Shown: positions 46,426 through 55,215, numbered from the stretch's first letter. The stretch: 64,000 nt of DNA from Cellulomonas xylanilytica (GCF_007989805.1 NZ_BJUB01000013.1:62001-126000); one strand, 5' to 3'. A program made the numbers and translations. The notes: generated from the sequence alone by a model not told the origin.

Positions 46426-47342
46426 GGGCGGCTGTCGCGGCACTGGCGGGTGCGGCGCTCCTCCTGCTCGCGCCCATCGCGACGTCGCCGGCTCGAGCGG
46501 TGGCCGAGCCGGGTTGCGACTTCGTCGACCAGCAGGGGAGGTGCAGGTTCCGGGTCGAGTCGCCCGGCTCCCCGGGCGGTCCCTCCGCCCCTTCCGCCCC
46601 CGGCGGGGGCGGCAGCGACGTGGTGCGTGTCTGCACCGACTGGAAGGACGACGTGATCGACTGCGTCAACGAGCTCGGCACCTGGTCGGACGCGCGTGGG
46701 TGCTACATGGAGCTCGCCGATCCGCAGCCGCCGTTCGAGCACGCCGTGTGGGACGGACGGACGGACGGCGTGGTGTACAGGTGCACGCTGCCCAACCCCG
46801 GGACGTCGTCCTGGTGGACCGTCACCGTGTGGCTTCCTACGGCTCAGCCGGGACCGGCACCGCGCGAGCTCGCCGAGCAGGCGATCGCGGAGATGCAGTT
46901 CCGTGCGGGGCAGATCGGGATGAGCCCTGCGGTCGATGCACCGTCGGTCGTCGGGCTGCCGACGTGGCTCTGGATCGCGGATCCCGACGAGCACACCGTC
47001 GGACCGATCACTCGCAGCGCGACCGCCGGCGCGGTCACGGTCACCGCGACAGGGTCGCTCGAGAAGGTGGTGTGGGACATGGGTGACGGGGACCCGGTCA
47101 CCTGCGACGGGCCCGGCACCGTGTACGACCCCGCGGTCGGCGGTGAGGGGTCACCGACGTGCGGCTTCACGTACGGCCGGTCGTCGGCGAACCAGCCCGG
47201 CCTGGCCTATCCCGTGACGGCGACGTCGCACTGGGTCGTCGAGTGGGCAGGTGGCGGCCAGGCGGGCACGATCCGGCTGCACCTCACGAGCACTGCCGAG
47301 GTCCGGGTGGCGGAGATCCAGACCCTCGTCACGCGGGGCTGA
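46419..47342 (+). CDS. Secreted protein of unknown function
   Basis: 307 residues with a signal peptide (LRAAVAALAGAALLLLAPIATSPARA) and three or more cysteine pairs (PGCDFVDQQGRCRF, RVCTDWKDDVIDCVNE, GCYMEL, YRCTLP, VTCDGP, SPTCGF). The C-terminal half (about 210-300) is an Ig/PKD-like beta-sandwich of the kind seen in many actinobacterial exported proteins. GTG start overlapping the lipoprotein gene. No catalytic motif. Paired lipoprotein and secreted genes of this type are frequent in Micrococcales; the role is not known. Confidence 0.78.
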   Translation: MLRAAVAALAGAALLLLAPIATSPARAVAEPGCDFVDQQGRCRFRVESPGSPGGPSAPSAPGGGGSDVVRVCTDWKDDVIDCVNELGTWSDARGCYMELADPQPPFEHAVWDGRTDGVVYRCTLPNPGTSSWWTVTVWLPTAQPGPAPRELAEQAIAEMQFRAGQIGMSPAVDAPSVVGLPTWLWIADPDEHTVGPITRSATAGAVTVTATGSLEKVVWDMGDGDPVTCDGPGTVYDPAVGGEGSPTCGFTYGRSSANQPGLAYPVTATSHWVVEWAGGGQAGTIRLHLTSTAEVRVAEIQTLVTRG

Positions 47343-47438
47343 GCCCGCACGTCCGCCGGGTCTGTCGGGACGACTGCGCACGTCCTGCCGACAAATCGTT
47401 TATCAGACCCGGTCGTCGTTGACCTGGCCGTGGGCCGG

Positions 47439-47452
47439 TGTGAGCGTTAACA
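47439..47452. promoter_or_regulatory. LacI-family operator upstream of the GH5 cellulase
   Basis: TGTGAGCGTTAACA is symmetric at 10 of 14 positions about a central CG, the typical layout of LacI/GalR operators. It lies about 70 bases before the cellulase start. It differs from the CebR/CelR consensus TGGGAGCGCTCCCA, so the cognate regulator is uncertain. Confidence 0.5.
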
Positions 47453-47522
47453 CGGCCCCGAGCAGCCGCGGACGGGCAGCAGACGCCGACACGTGCACCG
47501 CCGCACAGACAGGGTCGATCCC

Positions 47523-48998
47523 ATGCGCACCTCTCGTTCCCGCCCTCTCCGCCGCGCGATCAGCCTGCTCAGCGCGCTGGCGCTGCTGCCGTTCCTGGCC
47601 CTAGCCGCGCCGGAGCCGGCGACGGCCGCGACGGCGCAGTTCCGCGGCATGAACTGGGCGGTGACCGGGGACAACTTCAGCACCGGCCCGCTCGTCATCG
47701 ACGGCCTGAACAGCTCCGACGGCTACGCCGCCGTGCAGGCGACGGCGAACGCGGTGTTCGACGACATGCAGTCGACGCTCGGCATCAACACGGTCCGGCT
47801 GCCGATCAACACCCACACGGTCGGGACCACGTGGTGGAGCAGCTATCGCGGGGTGATCGACGCGGCGACCGCCCGGGGCTGGAAGGTGATCCTCGCGTAC
47901 TGGGAGGACGGTGCCGCGTCGGGCGGCCGGATCACGAACCTGACGGCGTTCCACGCCATGTGGTCCACCGTGGTGTCGCAGTACGGCTCGAACGGCCTGG
48001 TCTACCTCGAGCCGATGAACGAGCCGCACGGCTACACGTCGGCGGAGTGGCGGAGCCTCGCGGCCGACTGGCTGGCCCGGCACTCCTCGGTCCCGGACGG
48101 GCGGGTGCTCGTCGGTGGCACCGGCTTCGGCCAGGACCTGCGGGACCTCTGCGCGGACAGCCGGTTCGCGTCGACGCTGTTCTCGTTCCACCACTACGCG
48201 TTCTTCTCCGGCTCGAACACCTACGACGGCTGGCGCAGCCACGTCGCGACCCGCCTCGGCAGCTGCGCCGCGCGGGCCGTCGTGACCGAGTTCGGGGCCC
48301 CCATGGACAGCGGGCTCGACTACGGGGACGCGGCGAGCGGCGACAACTTCGTGCGGCACGTCCGGGCGGTCACCCAGGTCATGCGGGACAACGCCATGGG
48401 CGGCACGTACTGGCCGGCTCTGGGCGGCAAGCCGGGGACGATCGGCTACGACTGGTACTCGATGTACGCGAGGACGGGCAACGGCACGAACGTCGATCTC
48501 ACCGTCCGCAGCGCGTCGGGTGCGAACCGCCTGCGCTGGGCGTGGGGTGATGCCGTCGACCCGGACACCGGCAACGGAGCTGGTTCCTCGACCGTGCGGA
48601 TCGTGAACAGGGCCTCGGCCAAGTGCGTCGACGTGGTGAGCGGGTCGACCGCGAACGGTGCCGAGATCATCCAGTACACCTGCGGCGCCGCCACCAACCA
48701 GCGGTGGCGGCTGACGGATCGCGGCAACGGGTACGTGAACGTCGTCGCGGTGCACTCCGGCAAGTGCCTGGACGTCAGTGGCGCCTCCACCGCGGACGGT
48801 GCGGCGGTCATCCAGTACACCTGCGGCAGCGGCACCAACCAGCAGTGGCAGCTGCGTCCGGTCGGCGGCTCCTCCCAGCTCGTCGCACGGCACTCGGGCA
48901 GGTGTCTGGACCTCCCCGGCTTCTCCACCGCCAACGGCACCCGCCTCACGCAGTACTCCTGCAACGGCGGCACCAACCAGCTCTGGAGCACGTCGTGA
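47523..48998 (+). CDS. Secreted GH5 endoglucanase with C-terminal ricin-type (CBM13) domain
   Basis: 491 residues. A signal peptide (about 1-36, ending ATAATA) is followed by a GH5 catalytic domain (about 37-345) with the acid/base Glu167 in LEPMNEPHG and the nucleophile Glu256 in VVTEFGAP; the FHHYAFFSG stretch carries conserved histidines. A Ricin B/CBM13 beta-trefoil (about 357-491) with three repeats, each with a C-xD...QxW pattern (KCVDVVSG, KCLDVSGA, RCLDLPGF), binds sugar chains. The ATG at 47523 is chosen over an in-frame GTG at 47493 because it starts the signal peptide properly. Likely acts on cellulose or mixed beta-glucans. Confidence 0.93.
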   Translation: MRTSRSRPLRRAISLLSALALLPFLALAAPEPATAATAQFRGMNWAVTGDNFSTGPLVIDGLNSSDGYAAVQATANAVFDDMQSTLGINTVRLPINTHTVGTTWWSSYRGVIDAATARGWKVILAYWEDGAASGGRITNLTAFHAMWSTVVSQYGSNGLVYLEPMNEPHGYTSAEWRSLAADWLARHSSVPDGRVLVGGTGFGQDLRDLCADSRFASTLFSFHHYAFFSGSNTYDGWRSHVATRLGSCAARAVVTEFGAPMDSGLDYGDAASGDNFVRHVRAVTQVMRDNAMGGTYWPALGGKPGTIGYDWYSMYARTGNGTNVDLTVRSASGANRLRWAWGDAVDPDTGNGAGSSTVRIVNRASAKCVDVVSGSTANGAEIIQYTCGAATNQRWRLTDRGNGYVNVVAVHSGKCLDVSGASTADGAAVIQYTCGSGTNQQWQLRPVGGSSQLVARHSGRCLDLPGFSTANGTRLTQYSCNGGTNQLWSTS

Positions 48999-49000
48999 GC

Positions 49001-49030
49001 GTGCCCCCGCCGACGTGTCGGCGGGGGCAC
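49001..49030. terminator. Bidirectional terminator
   Basis: Perfect 14-base stem GTGCCCCCGCCGAC / GTCGGCGGGGGCAC with a two-base centre, between the GH5 gene (plus) and the convergent orphan operon (minus). Confidence 0.88.
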
Positions 49031-49040
49031 TCGGTCCGGG

Positions 49041-49319
49041 TCAGTACGCGTCGAGCCGGACGTCACCCGCGAGCCTGGTCGTCACGGTGGTGCCCACGGG
49101 CGGGAACGCGTTCGCGCCGTTGTAGGACGTCCCGATCGCCGTGGCGACCTGGAGGTAGAACTTCGCGGCGTCCTTCTCCTTGATCTTGCTGGCCGGGTCC
49201 GGCTCGAACTTGTAGGTGGCGTCCCCCTGGACGCCGTCCAGCCAGATCCTGATGCCCCAGCGGGTCTTGCGATCTGCTCCGTAGCCGAAGGTGTTCGGTC
49301 CGACGGTGACCTCGCTCAT
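49041..49319 (-). CDS. Hypothetical protein, third gene of orphan operon
   Basis: 92 residues, not recognised. No signal peptide or membrane segment. Two aromatic/basic strands near the N-terminus (VGPNTFGYGADRKTRWGIRIWLDG), a central KFEPDPASKIKEKDAAKFYLQVATAIG helix-like segment and a beta-rich end suggest a small compact domain. A strong AAGGAG ribosome site lies eight bases before its ATG. It follows the 204-residue gene by 18 bases and a strong terminator follows it, so it is the last of three co-transcribed genes. Confidence 0.75.
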   Translation of the reverse strand: MSEVTVGPNTFGYGADRKTRWGIRIWLDGVQGDATYKFEPDPASKIKEKDAAKFYLQVATAIGTSYNGANAFPPVGTTVTTRLAGDVRLDAY

Positions 49320-49337
49320 GGTCGTTCTCCTTCATGG

Positions 49338-49952
49338 TCAGTGCGTGAGTGGGATGACCTCACCGGCGGCGCCGGCGACCTTGGCGGCGAGCTCGGAGAG
49401 CATCGCCGGGGTGTAGACCGCCGGGTTGGTGCTGAGCGACACGTCGTGGACGGTCAGCGTCGCGGCGGTCGTCAGCCGGGTCCACGGGAAGCCCTTGACC
49501 GGCACGGCCGGTGCGAGCGACAGATGAACCAGGGCGAGCGTGGGACCCGACGGGGTGGCGGCCGCGTGTGCGACGAGTGCCTCCCGCGAGCCCGGTCGGG
49601 TCGACCCGAACGAGTGCCAGGCGTGCAGGGCGTCCGGCGGAGCGGTCCGCAGGGAGTCCACGGCGGTGACACCGGTGTCGCCGAGCGTGGCGCCGGCGGA
49701 GTCGAGCGGTGCCCGACCGGCGCGGACGTCCGTCGTCAGGTTCGAGGACGACCCGAGCACCCACCCGAGCTGCGCCAGGGTCGAGACCACGGCGGACACG
49801 AGCTCGCCCGGGGTGGCCGGGGTGGCGCGTTCGGCCAGGTGCAGGGCCATGAGCAGGCTGTCGACGATGCCGTCCCGGGTGGCGGCGGGTTGCGCCGTCG
49901 GGTCGAGGACGAGCAGCGCACCGTCGACCAGCACGGCCGACGGCCCGGTCAC
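49338..49952 (-). CDS. Hypothetical protein, second gene of orphan operon
   Basis: 204 residues, not recognised. It is acidic-neutral, Ala/Thr/Leu-rich and without signal or membrane helices. The N-terminal third begins VTGPSAVLVDGALLVLDP and is predicted helical (DGIVDSLLMALHLAERAT, LVSAVVSTLAQLGWVLGSSS); the rest is mixed. The GTG at 49952 forms a GTGA overlap with the stop of the preceding 258-residue gene, which fixes the start. Such tight coupling suggests that the products form one complex or act in sequence. No nucleotide-binding or catalytic motif seen. Confidence 0.78.
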   Translation of the reverse strand: MTGPSAVLVDGALLVLDPTAQPAATRDGIVDSLLMALHLAERATPATPGELVSAVVSTLAQLGWVLGSSSNLTTDVRAGRAPLDSAGATLGDTGVTAVDSLRTAPPDALHAWHSFGSTRPGSREALVAHAAATPSGPTLALVHLSLAPAVPVKGFPWTRLTTAATLTVHDVSLSTNPAVYTPAMLSELAAKVAGAAGEVIPLTH

Positions 49953-50725
49953 AGGCTCGGCAGGTTCGCGATGTAGCCGATGGCGTGCGTACCCAGCCTG
50001 TCCTGCACGTCGGCGCGGATCTTGGCGTAGATCACGTCGTTGAGGCTGAGCGTCGTCGAGCCGTCCTTGATCTCCACGGAGGTCGCCGAGTAGGTCATCC
50101 ACAGGAACTTCGTGGTCGTCGCCGTGCCGGCGAACGAGAACGCGGACACCTGGAGAGCCACCGACCCGTTGGTCTCGTTGGCCAGGCCGACGGAGAACGC
50201 GCCGGCGCCGTTCGTCGTCGAGTGCTGGTCGTAGATCTTCCACGGCGCGCCGCCGGAGTCGGCGGAGCTCTTGAGCGCCTTGACCGCGGCCTCGACGATG
50301 CCGAGCGCCGCCGGCGCCACGATCGACCCGAGGATCTCCAGGACGACCTTGTCGATCTCCACGCTCGCGGTCGTGGCGGTGTAGTCGCCGAAGGTGACCC
50401 CCTGACCCGTGTAGCCGATCTGCTGGAGGAAGGTCGCGACGTACTGGTAGTAGGCGATGGGGTTGTTGACGGGGTCGTTGCCCTCCTTGACCGCCATCAG
50501 CTGGGCCAGGGCCAGCGAGTTGTTCAGGTCGTCCTTGTGCTGGGCGGACACGAGCGCCGAGAACGAGACGAGCGAGTTGCCGACGACCGTCCCGCTCTCG
50601 GTGTTGTCCTTCTGGGGGGCGGGGTCGACCGGCGCGCCGGCCGGGACCGCGAGGGCGAACAGACGCTTCCCGCCCAGGTCGACGTCGTCGAGGAACGTGG
50701 TGGCTGAGGTGGCCGTGGTGGTCAT
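49949..50725 (-). CDS. Hypothetical protein, first gene of orphan operon
   Basis: 258 residues, not recognised. Thr/Ala-rich start (MTTTATSATTFLDDVDLGGKRLF), then a helical region (VSAQHKDDLNNSLALAQLMAV, VEIDKVVLEILGSIVAPAALGIVEAAVKALKSS), then a beta-rich C-terminal half (AFSVGLANETNGSVALQVSAFSFAGTATTTKFLWMTYSATSVEIKDGSTTLSLN). A helical front joined to a Thr/Ser-rich beta half is reminiscent of pore-forming or self-assembling proteins, but this is impression only. No signal peptide. AAGGAG ribosome site. Divergent from the SARP-like regulator across 356 bases. Confidence 0.78.
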   Translation of the reverse strand: MTTTATSATTFLDDVDLGGKRLFALAVPAGAPVDPAPQKDNTESGTVVGNSLVSFSALVSAQHKDDLNNSLALAQLMAVKEGNDPVNNPIAYYQYVATFLQQIGYTGQGVTFGDYTATTASVEIDKVVLEILGSIVAPAALGIVEAAVKALKSSADSGGAPWKIYDQHSTTNGAGAFSVGLANETNGSVALQVSAFSFAGTATTTKFLWMTYSATSVEIKDGSTTLSLNDVIYAKIRADVQDRLGTHAIGYIANLPSL

Positions 50726-51081
50726 GGCGTGCTCCTTCGGTCGTGCGGCGGGTGGTGCCTGACGCCGTCATGGGACCGCCGGACGCGCCGCTGGTGCGTC
50801 GTCCGGGCGCCTCGTGCGCGTGCAGGAGCGCCTCGAGCGCGTCGCAGGGAGATCGCCGGTCACGACGCGGTCGACGCGTGCCCGCCTGCGCCGCGTGCCG
50901 GTCGGCCAGCGTGCGGGGGCGCGCACGAGGAGGCACGGTCCGGCACCGTGACGTTCGCGCCTCCGATCCGGCGGTCGTGACGCGGTCGCCGCCTCGCCTC
51001 CGTGCCGTCCACGCACCATTGCCGTGTCCGTGACCTCGGGCCCGATACGTTGTCGGCGGGCTAGTGCGCCGGGGGGCGGGG
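50726..51081. promoter_or_regulatory. Divergent control region between the orphan operon and the SARP-like gene
   Basis: 356 bases without a gene. It holds GACGCGGTCG twice in direct orientation (50864-50873 and 50979-50988) and GTGACG/GTGACC half-elements near 50948, 50977 and 51030. SARP regulators bind heptameric direct repeats, so these are candidates, but their 115-base spacing is not the usual 11 or 22. Confidence 0.4.
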
Positions 51082-51816
51082 ATGGGCATGGGTCACGTGC
51101 TGCAGCTGTTGGGTCCGCTCCGGTTGCGGTCGGACGGCCGGACCGTGCCCCTGCCGGGCTCGTCGTCGCACCTGCTCGCCGCGCTGGCGCTCGTCGGCCC
51201 GATGTCACGGGTGCAGGCGGCCGCGCTGCTCTGGCCGGACGCCTCCACCGGCCGAGGACTGTCGAACCTGCGCACCTGCATCTCGCGCCTCCAGCGCGCC
51301 AGCCCGGGTGTTCTCGACACGGACGGGACCGTCCTGTCGCTCGCGGAGGACGTGCAGGTGGACACCGATCGGGCGATGGAGTGGATCGTCGCCACGATCT
51401 ATGACGACACCGCCCCGGTCGACCGCGGCGGTCCACCGCCGGACGTCGCGCGGGAGCTGCTGGCCGGGTGGTCGGACGAGTGGGTGCGGGAGCACCGCGA
51501 CCGGTGGCAGCTCCTCGCCGGGCAGGCGCTCGAGTCCGCCGCGTCCCGGCTGCTGGCGATGGGTCGCGCCGCCGCCGCCCTTCCGTACGGGCTGGCGGCG
51601 GTGGCGGTGGGGCCGTGGTCGGAGAGCGCCAACCGGGTGCTCATCGAGATCCATGCCCGACGAGGTGACCCGGCCGGCGCGCTGCGTCAGTTCGAGCGGC
51701 TCAGCAGGGTGCTGCGCAGCGAGCTCGGCGTGCAGCCCGCGCCGGACATCGTGGCCCTGATCCGGCAGCTCTACCCGTTCGGCACGGGCCGGGCCGGTGG
51801 TCAGCGCACCGCCTGA
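51082..51816 (+). CDS. SARP-like transcriptional regulator with BTAD domain
   Basis: 244 residues. An OmpR-type winged helix at the N-terminus (about 5-95: LQLLGPLRLRSDGRTVPLPG, MSRVQAAALLWPDAS, LSNLRTCISRLQR) is followed by a bacterial transcriptional activation domain of TPR-like helices (about 120-235, ending LSRVLRSELGVQPAPDIVALIRQLYPF). This is the small AfsR/SARP architecture found in secondary-metabolite and specialised gene clusters. ATG at 51082 after GGGGGGCGGGG; a GTG at 51064 and an ATG at 51088 are alternatives. Divergence from the orphan operon suggests it controls it. Confidence 0.85.
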   Translation: MGMGHVLQLLGPLRLRSDGRTVPLPGSSSHLLAALALVGPMSRVQAAALLWPDASTGRGLSNLRTCISRLQRASPGVLDTDGTVLSLAEDVQVDTDRAMEWIVATIYDDTAPVDRGGPPPDVARELLAGWSDEWVREHRDRWQLLAGQALESAASRLLAMGRAAAALPYGLAAVAVGPWSESANRVLIEIHARRGDPAGALRQFERLSRVLRSELGVQPAPDIVALIRQLYPFGTGRAGGQRTA

Positions 51817-52487
51817 GGGACGAGCGGAACAGGGGCGGGTCGGCGGATCCCGCGGACCAGCAGGTACGCGAGCAGGCTGAGCTCCGCGACGGTGGTGACC
51901 GTCTCGACGACGACGGTGAGGACGGCGGCGTCGGGGAGACCGAAGACGATGACCGGGTCGGCCACCCAGGCGATGGAGCCGGCGATGACGAGCACGCCGA
52001 GCCACGTGGGGAACAGGGTCGTCCGGACGGCCGCCCAGCCCATCGGCAGCAGCCAGAGGCCGAAGAAGATCCCACCGAGCGCGTAGCCGTACGAGTGCAG
52101 GTCGAGCAGCAGCAGGGTCGTGGCGGCGTCGTAGGCCGGGTCGGTCGCCGTGATCAGCGCACCGACCTGGAACGTCAGGTTCACCAGGATGGAGCCGGCG
52201 CCGACGGCGACGAACACCAGCAGTGCCGTCGCGGCCCGGCGGTGCACGCCGTCCAGCAGCCGGTAGAGCACCAGGCCGAGGAGCACGAAGACGACGGCCA
52301 TGAGGATGTCCGCCACCAGGCTGAGCCGGAAGAGCGTCTCGTGCTCCACGATGCCGGCGGCGGTGGCGACCGCGTCGTCGGGCACGTACACGGATCCGCG
52401 CGCGACGAGCTGCGCCCAGGAGCCGAGGACGGCGAGCAGGAGGTAGAGGGCGCCCGCGGTGCGCGCGAGGGTGAGTGGTCGGGTCAT
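51801..52487 (-). CDS. DUF4386 family membrane protein
   Basis: 228 residues with six predicted membrane helices (AGALYLLLAVLGSWAQLV, LVADILMAVVFVLLGLVLYRLL, ALLVFVAVGAGSILVNLTF, YALGGIFFGLWLLPMGWAAV, WLGVLVIAGSIAWVADPVIVFG, TVVVETVTTVAELSLLAYLLV), matching the DUF4386 pattern. Function unknown. ATG at 52487 with GGAG nine bases upstream. Its last 16 bases overlap the end of the SARP-like gene tail to tail. It is divergent from the two-component system, with which it may share control. Confidence 0.85.
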   Translation of the reverse strand: MTRPLTLARTAGALYLLLAVLGSWAQLVARGSVYVPDDAVATAAGIVEHETLFRLSLVADILMAVVFVLLGLVLYRLLDGVHRRAATALLVFVAVGAGSILVNLTFQVGALITATDPAYDAATTLLLLDLHSYGYALGGIFFGLWLLPMGWAAVRTTLFPTWLGVLVIAGSIAWVADPVIVFGLPDAAVLTVVVETVTTVAELSLLAYLLVRGIRRPAPVPLVPQAVR

Positions 52488-52648
52488 GGGACTGCTCCAG
52501 GTTCGGTGGCCGGTGGTCGCCCCCACCGTCCCAGCCGCGCAGGTGCGGCGGCATCGGCGCTGCGGTCAGCCCCGGCTCCACCGGATGGTGGAGGCGGAAG
52601 GGCCGGAAGGTGGGCGAGGGTCGCCGACGCACTCCCTAGGCTGCCGTC

Positions 52649-53851
52649 ATGCTCTTCGCCACCCCGACCCCGCCGCAGGCTGCCCTGTCGCGCTGGTCGC
52701 GGGTGTGGCGGTACCTGGTCGCGTTCGCCGTCGGGCTGGGTGCGTGGTCGGTCATGGTGGCCGAGCGGACGAGCTTCACCGCCGAGTCGGACGACGTCGT
52801 CGCCGTGCTGATGCTCGTCGACCTGGTCCTGGGGCTGATGGCCCTCTGCCTGCTCCCGCTGCGTCGGCGGTACCCCCTGGCCGTCGCGTGCCTGACGATG
52901 ACCGCGACGACGGTCTCCACGTTCGCCGCCGGTCCGGCGACGATCGCCCTGGTGTCGATGGCCACGTGGCGCCGCCGCTCCTGGGTCGTCATCGTCGGCG
53001 TGCTCTCGCTCGTCGTCGGTGTCGCGTCGGAGGTGTACTCCCGAGCCGCGTTCCCCGGCCCGGACGACGCCGACGTCCCGTGGCTGATCGCCGCCGGCGT
53101 CATCGGGGTCACGTACTTCGTCGCCACGATGGCCACCGGTTACTACATCGGCACGCGCCGCGAGCTGCTCGCGTCCCTGCACGAGCAGGTGGCGACGGCC
53201 GACCGCGAGCGGGAGCTGGCGACGGAGCGGGCGCGCGACGCCGAGCGGACGCGGATCGCGCGGGAGATGCACGACGTCCTGGCGCACCGGATCTCGTTGG
53301 TCGCCCTGCACGCGGGAGCGCTGGCCTACCGGGACGACCTGACGCGGGCGGAGACGCTCGAGACGGCGCAGACCATCCAGACCAACGCGCAGCTGGCCCT
53401 CAGCGAGCTGCGTCAGGTGCTCGGGGTGCTGCGTGCCGGTGCGGATGCCGCGGGCGTCGAGCCTCCGCAGCCCACCCTCGCGGAGCTGCCCGCCCTGCTC
53501 GCCGACGTCCGGGAGGCGGGCTCGGCCGTCGAGCTCGACACCACCGGGCTGGCGGAGGAGCCGCGGCCGCAGACCCTGTCCCGCACGTCGTTCCGGATCG
53601 TCCAGGAGGCCCTGACCAATGCCCGCAAGCACGCACCCGGTGAGCCGGTGAGCGTCCGCCTCACCGGCGCTCCCGGCAGCCGGCTCGACATCGAGGTGCG
53701 CAACACCGTGCGCACGCCTCCCGACGAGCGTCCCGGCGGGGTCGGCCTGGCCGGCCTGACCGAGCGGGCCGAGCTGGCCGGCGGCGAGCTCGAGCACGGG
53801 ATGAGCGACGGGTCGTTCGTCGTGCGGGCGAGGCTGCCGTGGCCGGCGTGA
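52649..53851 (+). CDS. Two-component sensor histidine kinase (NarL/DesK type)
   Basis: 400 residues. Four to six membrane helices in the first ~165, a coiled coil (about 175-200, TADRERELATERARDAER), the HisKA_3 dimerisation domain with the phospho-His208 in REMHDVLAHRISLVALHAG, and a HATPase domain (VQEALTNARKHAPG N-box, PGGVGLAGLTERAELAGGELE G-box). No large external sensing domain, so it probably senses a membrane signal. Coupled to the response regulator gene. Confidence 0.94.
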   Translation: MLFATPTPPQAALSRWSRVWRYLVAFAVGLGAWSVMVAERTSFTAESDDVVAVLMLVDLVLGLMALCLLPLRRRYPLAVACLTMTATTVSTFAAGPATIALVSMATWRRRSWVVIVGVLSLVVGVASEVYSRAAFPGPDDADVPWLIAAGVIGVTYFVATMATGYYIGTRRELLASLHEQVATADRERELATERARDAERTRIAREMHDVLAHRISLVALHAGALAYRDDLTRAETLETAQTIQTNAQLALSELRQVLGVLRAGADAAGVEPPQPTLAELPALLADVREAGSAVELDTTGLAEEPRPQTLSRTSFRIVQEALTNARKHAPGEPVSVRLTGAPGSRLDIEVRNTVRTPPDERPGGVGLAGLTERAELAGGELEHGMSDGSFVVRARLPWPA

Positions 53852-54498
53852 GGGTCGTGGTCGTCGACGACGACCCGCTGGTCCGCGCCGGGCTGCGGAT
53901 GATCCTGGGCGGTGCGCCGGACCTGGACGTCGTGGGCGAGGCGGTCGACGGCCAGGACGCGATGGACGTGGTCGCGCGCGAGCTCCCCGACGTCGTGCTG
54001 ATGGACATCCGGATGCCACGGATGGACGGCCTGGCGGCGACCCGGCGGCTCAAGGAGCGCGGTTCGACCGCCCGGATCATCGTGCTGACGACGTTCGACA
54101 CGGACGAGATGGTGCTGACCGCCCTCCAGCTCGGTGCCGCAGGGTTCCTGCTCAAGGACACCGCCCCGGCCGACCTGGTGGTCGCCGTGCGGCGCGTCGC
54201 GCTGGGCGAGCCGATGCTGTCTCCGAGCGTGACCACCCAGCTGATCGCCGCGGTGACCCGACCGTCCGACGACGGACGTCGGCGCAAGGCACGCACCCTG
54301 CTGGCGCGACTCACGGAACGCGAGCGGGAGGTGGCCGACGCGGTGAGCGCCGGGATGACGAACACGGAGATCGCCCGGTCGCTGCACCTGGGCGTCGCGA
54401 CGGTGAAGACGCACGTGGGCAGCGTGTTCACCAAGCTGGAGGTGACCAACCGCGTGCAGGTGGCCCGCTACGTGCACGACGCGGCGGACGACCGCTAG
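53839..54498 (+). CDS. LuxR/NarL family response regulator
   Basis: 219 residues. Receiver domain (about 4-120) with DDD acid pocket (residues 10-12), phospho-acceptor Asp56 in VLMDIRMPRMDG and the conserved Thr and Lys (VLTTFDTDE, LLKDTAP); C-terminal LuxR helix-turn-helix (about 150-215, LTEREREVADAVSAGMTNTEIARSLHLGVATVKTHVGSVFTKL). An alternative GTG at 53848 would give a four-base overlap with the kinase stop. The target may be nearby: the divergent DUF4386 gene or the ABC exporter are possibilities, not shown. Confidence 0.94.
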   Translation: MAGVRVVVVDDDPLVRAGLRMILGGAPDLDVVGEAVDGQDAMDVVARELPDVVLMDIRMPRMDGLAATRRLKERGSTARIIVLTTFDTDEMVLTALQLGAAGFLLKDTAPADLVVAVRRVALGEPMLSPSVTTQLIAAVTRPSDDGRRRKARTLLARLTEREREVADAVSAGMTNTEIARSLHLGVATVKTHVGSVFTKLEVTNRVQVARYVHDAADDR

Positions 54499-54510
54499 GA
54501 GGGCGCCGGC

Positions 54511-55215
54511 TCACCGCTCCAGCGCGCGGCCGCCGCTGGCGGACATCGTGCGCTCCGAGACGGCGATGTCGGCGCGGGCACCTGCGGCTGCACCGGCCGC
54601 CCAGCCGCGGCCGGACAGCCGACGCGTCGTGCGGCGCAGGTCGGGGAAGGCGTCGGCCACGGCGGTGTCGACGTCACTGTCCCGGGCGGCCAGGACGAGG
54701 GCGCTCGACGTGCCCTCGGTCTCCGCCACGACGAGCACCTCGGCGTAGAACTGACGGAGGCGATCGGCGACCGTCGCGGCGAAGCCGGCGGCGAACGTCC
54801 GCTTGTCGCTCACGGCGCCGCCGTGCCGGTACATCTCCGCCAGCAGCTGCGGCTCGAGCGACGCGACGAGGACGGCCGCCATCGACATGTCCGAGGCGAA
54901 CCCGAACGCGACGAACTCGGTGACGCCGTCGCGCCGCAGCCGCACCGGCCGGCAGCCGAACGCGCGGTAGACGGCGTTGCGCAGCTCGATCCGGTCCGCC
55001 ACCCACGACCCCGTGACGTGCACCTGCGTGCGGACCGGCTGACGGGCGCTCTCGCTCGTCATGCGGGCCGCGGCCTCGTCGATGCTGTGCCGGAGCATGA
55101 GCTTCTCCGCACGGACCCGCGCGAGCTCGCGCTCCGGCTGGTGGGGCGAGCCGCCGTCCGCGATCGCCAGCAGGGTGCGGATCAGCGCGAGCGTCTCGTC
55201 GGGTGACTTGGGCAC
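54511..55215 (-). CDS. DUF2786 domain protein
   Basis: 234 residues. N-terminal DUF2786 (about 5-50, TLALIRTLLAIADGGSPHQPERELARVRAEKLMLRHSID), followed by a second conserved domain (about 65-190, RIELRNAVYRAFGCRPVRLRRDGVTEFVAFGFASDMSMAAVLVASLEPQL) usually found with it. The family occurs in phages and actinobacteria; the function is unknown. It is convergent with the response regulator gene at 12 bases distance. Confidence 0.85.
   Translation of the reverse strand: MPKSPDETLALIRTLLAIADGGSPHQPERELARVRAEKLMLRHSIDEAAARMTSESARQPVRTQVHVTGSWVADRIELRNAVYRAFGCRPVRLRRDGVTEFVAFGFASDMSMAAVLVASLEPQLLAEMYRHGGAVSDKRTFAAGFAATVADRLRQFYAEVLVVAETEGTSSALVLAARDSDVDTAVADAFPDLRRTTRRLSGRGWAAGAAAGARADIAVSERTMSASGGRALER

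Noticed and set aside
47493..47522. Upstream GTG as the start of the GH5 cellulase
   Set aside because: It would place charged residues before the signal peptide and has no ribosome site; the ATG at 47523 starts a standard signal peptide.
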